From: Actinomycetales bacterium
Lineage (GTDB): Bacteria > Actinomycetota > Actinomycetes > Actinomycetales > Beutenbergiaceae
Reading direction: 5' to 3'
Length of the DNA: 7,916 nt
Assembly (NCBI GenBank): GCA_016649925.1
Contig: JAENWO010000104.1
Span: 1-7,916, forward strand
Shown here: piece after piece, positions 6,435-7,916 of the stretch
How positions within the stretch are numbered: the stretch's first letter is position 1
Layout of the letters: each line of letters starts with the position of its first letter
Made by a program: the position numbers and the translations under genes
Notes under the pieces: generated by a model
Told to the model about the DNA's origin: nothing
Seen by the model: the letters and a program-made list of their open reading frames with translations, nothing else
The model's database searches: none

Positions 6435-7066
6435 AGGGGCACCTTCAGGAGGGTGTCGAACAGGAGGTAGAGGAACGCCGTCATCAGCGCGGGGAAGAGG
6501 AGGACCGTCTTCGTGCCACGGCCGCCGAACACGTAGGTCGCGACGACGAGGAAGGGCGGGGTGATGAACAGGAAGCCCACCACCGGCCACAGGAAGATGA
6601 AGGCCACGGCGAGCGCCACGGCGGCGGCGAGGCGGACCCAGCCCTCACGGGTGGCCGCTTCCATGTCGTCCCGGTCGAAGGGCGGACGGACGATCGCCAC
6701 CACCAGGAGGAGAGCTGCCAGCACCAGGCCGAAGGTGCCGAGGACCTCGGGCCACCAGCGGGGGTCAACCCCCCCGGTCTCGTTCCGGACCTCGATGGCG
6801 CGCGCGGCGAGGATGAGCACGGTGCAGAACGCCACGGCGATCGACGCGCAGACGATCTCCATGCGCTTGGACGAACGCGCCAGCTCGGCGTGGCCATCCT
6901 CCGCCTGTGCGGCGTCGACGGCCTCGAGCGTGCCAGCGCCCACCAGAGGACCGGCAGCGTGTTCGGCCGTGGTCTCGGCCGTGGTCTCGGCCGTGCGGGG
7001 GAAGTCCCCATCCGGCGTGTTGCCGGATGGAGACTTCTCGTCGTGCGGGGTGTGGGAACGAGACAC
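6431..7066 (-). CDS. tctB: Tripartite tricarboxylate transporter, small membrane subunit TctB
   Basis: Residues 69-211 are a typical TctB: membrane segments near 71-91, 105-126, 143-180 (a hydrophobic pair) and 186-206, with DPRWWPEVLG (101-110) at the position of the family's GPxFFP-like motif and PVVGFLFITPPFL (161-173) before the last segments. Small subunits of TTT permeases are usually about 140-170 residues; this one is 211 because of a hydrophilic, disordered-looking extension of about 68 residues carrying three TAE units (25-35). The GTG start at 7066 shares one base with the tctC stop (TAGTG), which argues for translational coupling. No good Shine-Dalgarno site stands before it. Met69 is the only later ATG that would give a normal-length TctB, but it also lacks a ribosome site. 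If translation starts there, 7067-6863 would be a structured intergenic spacer. The family call is sure; the exact start is not. Confidence 0.88.
   Translation of the reverse strand: MSRSHTPHDEKSPSGNTPDGDFPRTAETTAETTAEHAAGPLVGAGTLEAVDAAQAEDGHAELARSSKRMEIVCASIAVAFCTVLILAARAIEVRNETGGVDPRWWPEVLGTFGLVLAALLLVVAIVRPPFDRDDMEAATREGWVRLAAAVALAVAFIFLWPVVGFLFITPPFLVVATYVFGGRGTKTVLLFPALMTAFLYLLFDTLLKVPL
6964..6995. repeat. 12-bp in-frame tandem repeat in tctB
   Basis: The word CGGCCGTGGTCT is repeated at 6964-6975 and 6976-6987, followed by the first 8 bases of a third copy (6988-6995). The period of 12 keeps the tctB frame and encodes the TAET-TAET-TAE stretch at residues 25-35. It lies in the N-terminal extension that other TctB proteins lack, and is a likely site for slippage-based length variation. 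Confidence 0.75.
7001..7037 (-). promoter_or_regulatory. Long stem-loop at the tctC-tctB junction
   Basis: GAAGTCCCCATCCGGC (7001-7016) and GCCGGATGGAGACTTC (7022-7037) are inverted repeats of 16 bases with a single mismatch and a 5-base loop. In the operon mRNA (minus strand) that mismatch becomes a G.U pair, so all 16 positions can pair. The stem begins 29 bases after the tctB GTG and covers codons 10-22. No U-run follows. A stem here could stall 3' exonuclease and so stabilise tctC mRNA, cause partial termination, or be a dispersed palindromic element; the function is inference, the structure is visible. Confidence 0.7.
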
Positions 7067-7916
7067 TAGCTGTTCCCGATGATCCCGCCGAATCGCTCGT
7101 ACTCGGAGTTCACGAAGTCCGTGAACTCAGCGGCGCTCTTGTACACGGGCAGGGAACCGCTGGCCGAGATGGTCTCGATGAAGCCGTCGGAGCTGGCCGC
7201 CTCCTCGATCGCCGACTCGAGCGTCTCCCGGACGTCGTCGGGGAGGCCGGCGGGCGCGTAGATGCCGCCCCAGCCACCGAACTCGAGGTCGTAACCAGCC
7301 TCGGCCGCGGTGGGCACGTCCTCCATCAGCGGGTGACGCTCGCTGTGGAAGATCGCCAGCGGACGCAGCTGCCCCTCGGCGTATGCGGCGGACGTCTCAC
7401 CCGCACCACCCACGGCGGCATCGACCTGACCACCGATCACCGCAGCGACCGCCGGCGCTCCACCATCGAACGGCACGGACGTGAGCTGGGCACCCGTGTC
7501 CGCGGCCAGGCCGAGCGCCGCAGCCTCCCAGATGGAACCGGCGCCGGAGTTGCCCACGGACATCTCCTGGGTCTGGGCCGCCTCGACGAACTCGGCGAGG
7601 GTCTGGTACGGGCTGTCGATCGGGACGGACAGGACACCCGGGCCGAGCATGATCTGGCCGAGGAAGTCGTAGTTCGCCGGGTCGACGTCGAAGTTCATGT
7701 GCCCGAGCATGGAGATCTCCACGGGAACGAATCCGATGGTGTAGCCGTCCGGGTCCTGGTCGGCGACGTACTGCATCGCCGTGGACCCGGACGCACCGGG
7801 ACGGTTCTCCACGATGATCGAGACGCCGAGGATGGGCTCGAGCTCGCCGACGAGCGCGCGCGAGCTGAGGTCGGACCCACCTCCGGCAGCGGCCTGGACG
7901 ATGAAGCTGATGTCAC
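7066..7916 (-). CDS. tctC: Tripartite tricarboxylate transporter substrate-binding protein TctC (Bug family), N-terminus outside window
   Basis: This is the extracytoplasmic binding protein that delivers substrate to TctA/TctB. The frame is open to the right edge, so 282 residues are visible and about 40, including the expected signal peptide and lipobox, are missing. The first visible residues DISFIVQAAAGGGSDLSSRAL, with a long reach of GELEPILGVSIIVENRPGASG and DPDGYTIGFVP, are the family hallmark (IVPFxxGGGxD, VVVENRPGAGG, PDGYTL). Further family blocks are TLAEFVEAAQ, VGNSGAGS, ALGLAADTGAQLTSVPFDGGAPAVAAVIGGQVD (given here in pieces: Leu-rich helix, then VPFDGGAPA and GGQVDAAVG), RPLAIFHSERHP and PTAAEAGYDLEFGGWGGIYAP. 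Known substrates of the family are di- and tricarboxylates and some aromatic or amino acids; which one is bound here cannot be read off. It is the first visible gene of the operon; the operon promoter must lie beyond the window. A GTG codon at 7812 is internal and not the start. Confidence 0.95.
   Translation of the reverse strand, partial: DISFIVQAAAGGGSDLSSRALVGELEPILGVSIIVENRPGASGSTAMQYVADQDPDGYTIGFVPVEISMLGHMNFDVDPANYDFLGQIMLGPGVLSVPIDSPYQTLAEFVEAAQTQEMSVGNSGAGSIWEAAALGLAADTGAQLTSVPFDGGAPAVAAVIGGQVDAAVGGAGETSAAYAEGQLRPLAIFHSERHPLMEDVPTAAEAGYDLEFGGWGGIYAPAGLPDDVRETLESAIEEAASSDGFIETISASGSLPVYKSAAEFTDFVNSEYERFGGIIGNS

Noticed and set aside
4923..6470. 515-codon plus-strand open frame opposite tctA
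   Set aside because: Composition (Glu/Arg/His/Asp-rich, no domain) is that of an antisense shadow in GC-rich DNA; tctA on the other strand has full family homology.
6435..6590. Extended N-terminus of TctA from the longer open frame
   Set aside because: It lies in tctB coding sequence, gives a proline/arginine-rich peptide unlike TctA, and the GTG at 6434 has GAAGG and a GTGA overlap.

Overview
The window is very GC-rich, with strong G/C bias at third codon positions, tightly packed genes, GTG starts and TAGTG/GTGA/ATGA gene overlaps. This suggests a high-GC actinobacterium, possibly of the Micrococcales. No rRNA, tRNA, CRISPR array, insertion sequence or phage gene is visible. The genus cannot be fixed from sequence alone.

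Layout. (1) Positions 1-257, minus strand: the first 85 codons of an amidase-signature-family hydrolase that runs off the left edge. (2) Positions 258-384: a divergent intergenic region with three tandem heptamers and a small palindrome upstream of tdh. (3) Positions 385-2684, plus strand: the two-gene threonine catabolic unit tdh-kbl. Threonine is oxidised to 2-amino-3-ketobutyrate, which is cleaved with CoA to glycine and acetyl-CoA. (4) Positions 2685-2923: the gap between two convergent transcription units. It is filled with structure: a GC hairpin behind kbl, a second larger inverted repeat, 3.6 copies of a 22-bp tandem repeat each carrying GGCGCGCC, and a perfect hairpin over the stop codon of the facing gene. 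(5) Positions 2924-7916, minus strand: a five-gene operon, in transcription order tctC (5' end outside the window), tctB, tctA, a sialidase-fold beta-propeller protein and a DapA/NAL-superfamily aldolase. Every junction overlaps by 1-4 bases.

How the genes may work together. The three Tct proteins form a complete tripartite tricarboxylate transporter (TTT): a periplasmic-type binding protein, a small membrane subunit and a large membrane subunit. These systems carry small carboxylated compounds. The two enzymes coupled to it have no visible export signal, so the likely order is import of an intact acidic substrate, cytosolic cleavage by the propeller protein, then retro-aldol cleavage (or dehydration) of a 2-keto acid by the Schiff-base aldolase. 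A sialic-acid route is the obvious guess, but the aldolase has DHDPS-type active-site residues and the propeller lacks a recognisable FRIP motif. The substrate is therefore open, and this operon is the most interesting part of the window.

The clearest feature not explained by protein coding is a 16-bp stem-loop (all 16 positions pair in RNA, one as G.U) just after the tctC stop. It lies inside the unusually long N-terminal extension of tctB, where it could set the ratio of binding protein to membrane subunits, or mark a dispersed palindrome that has been captured as coding sequence.
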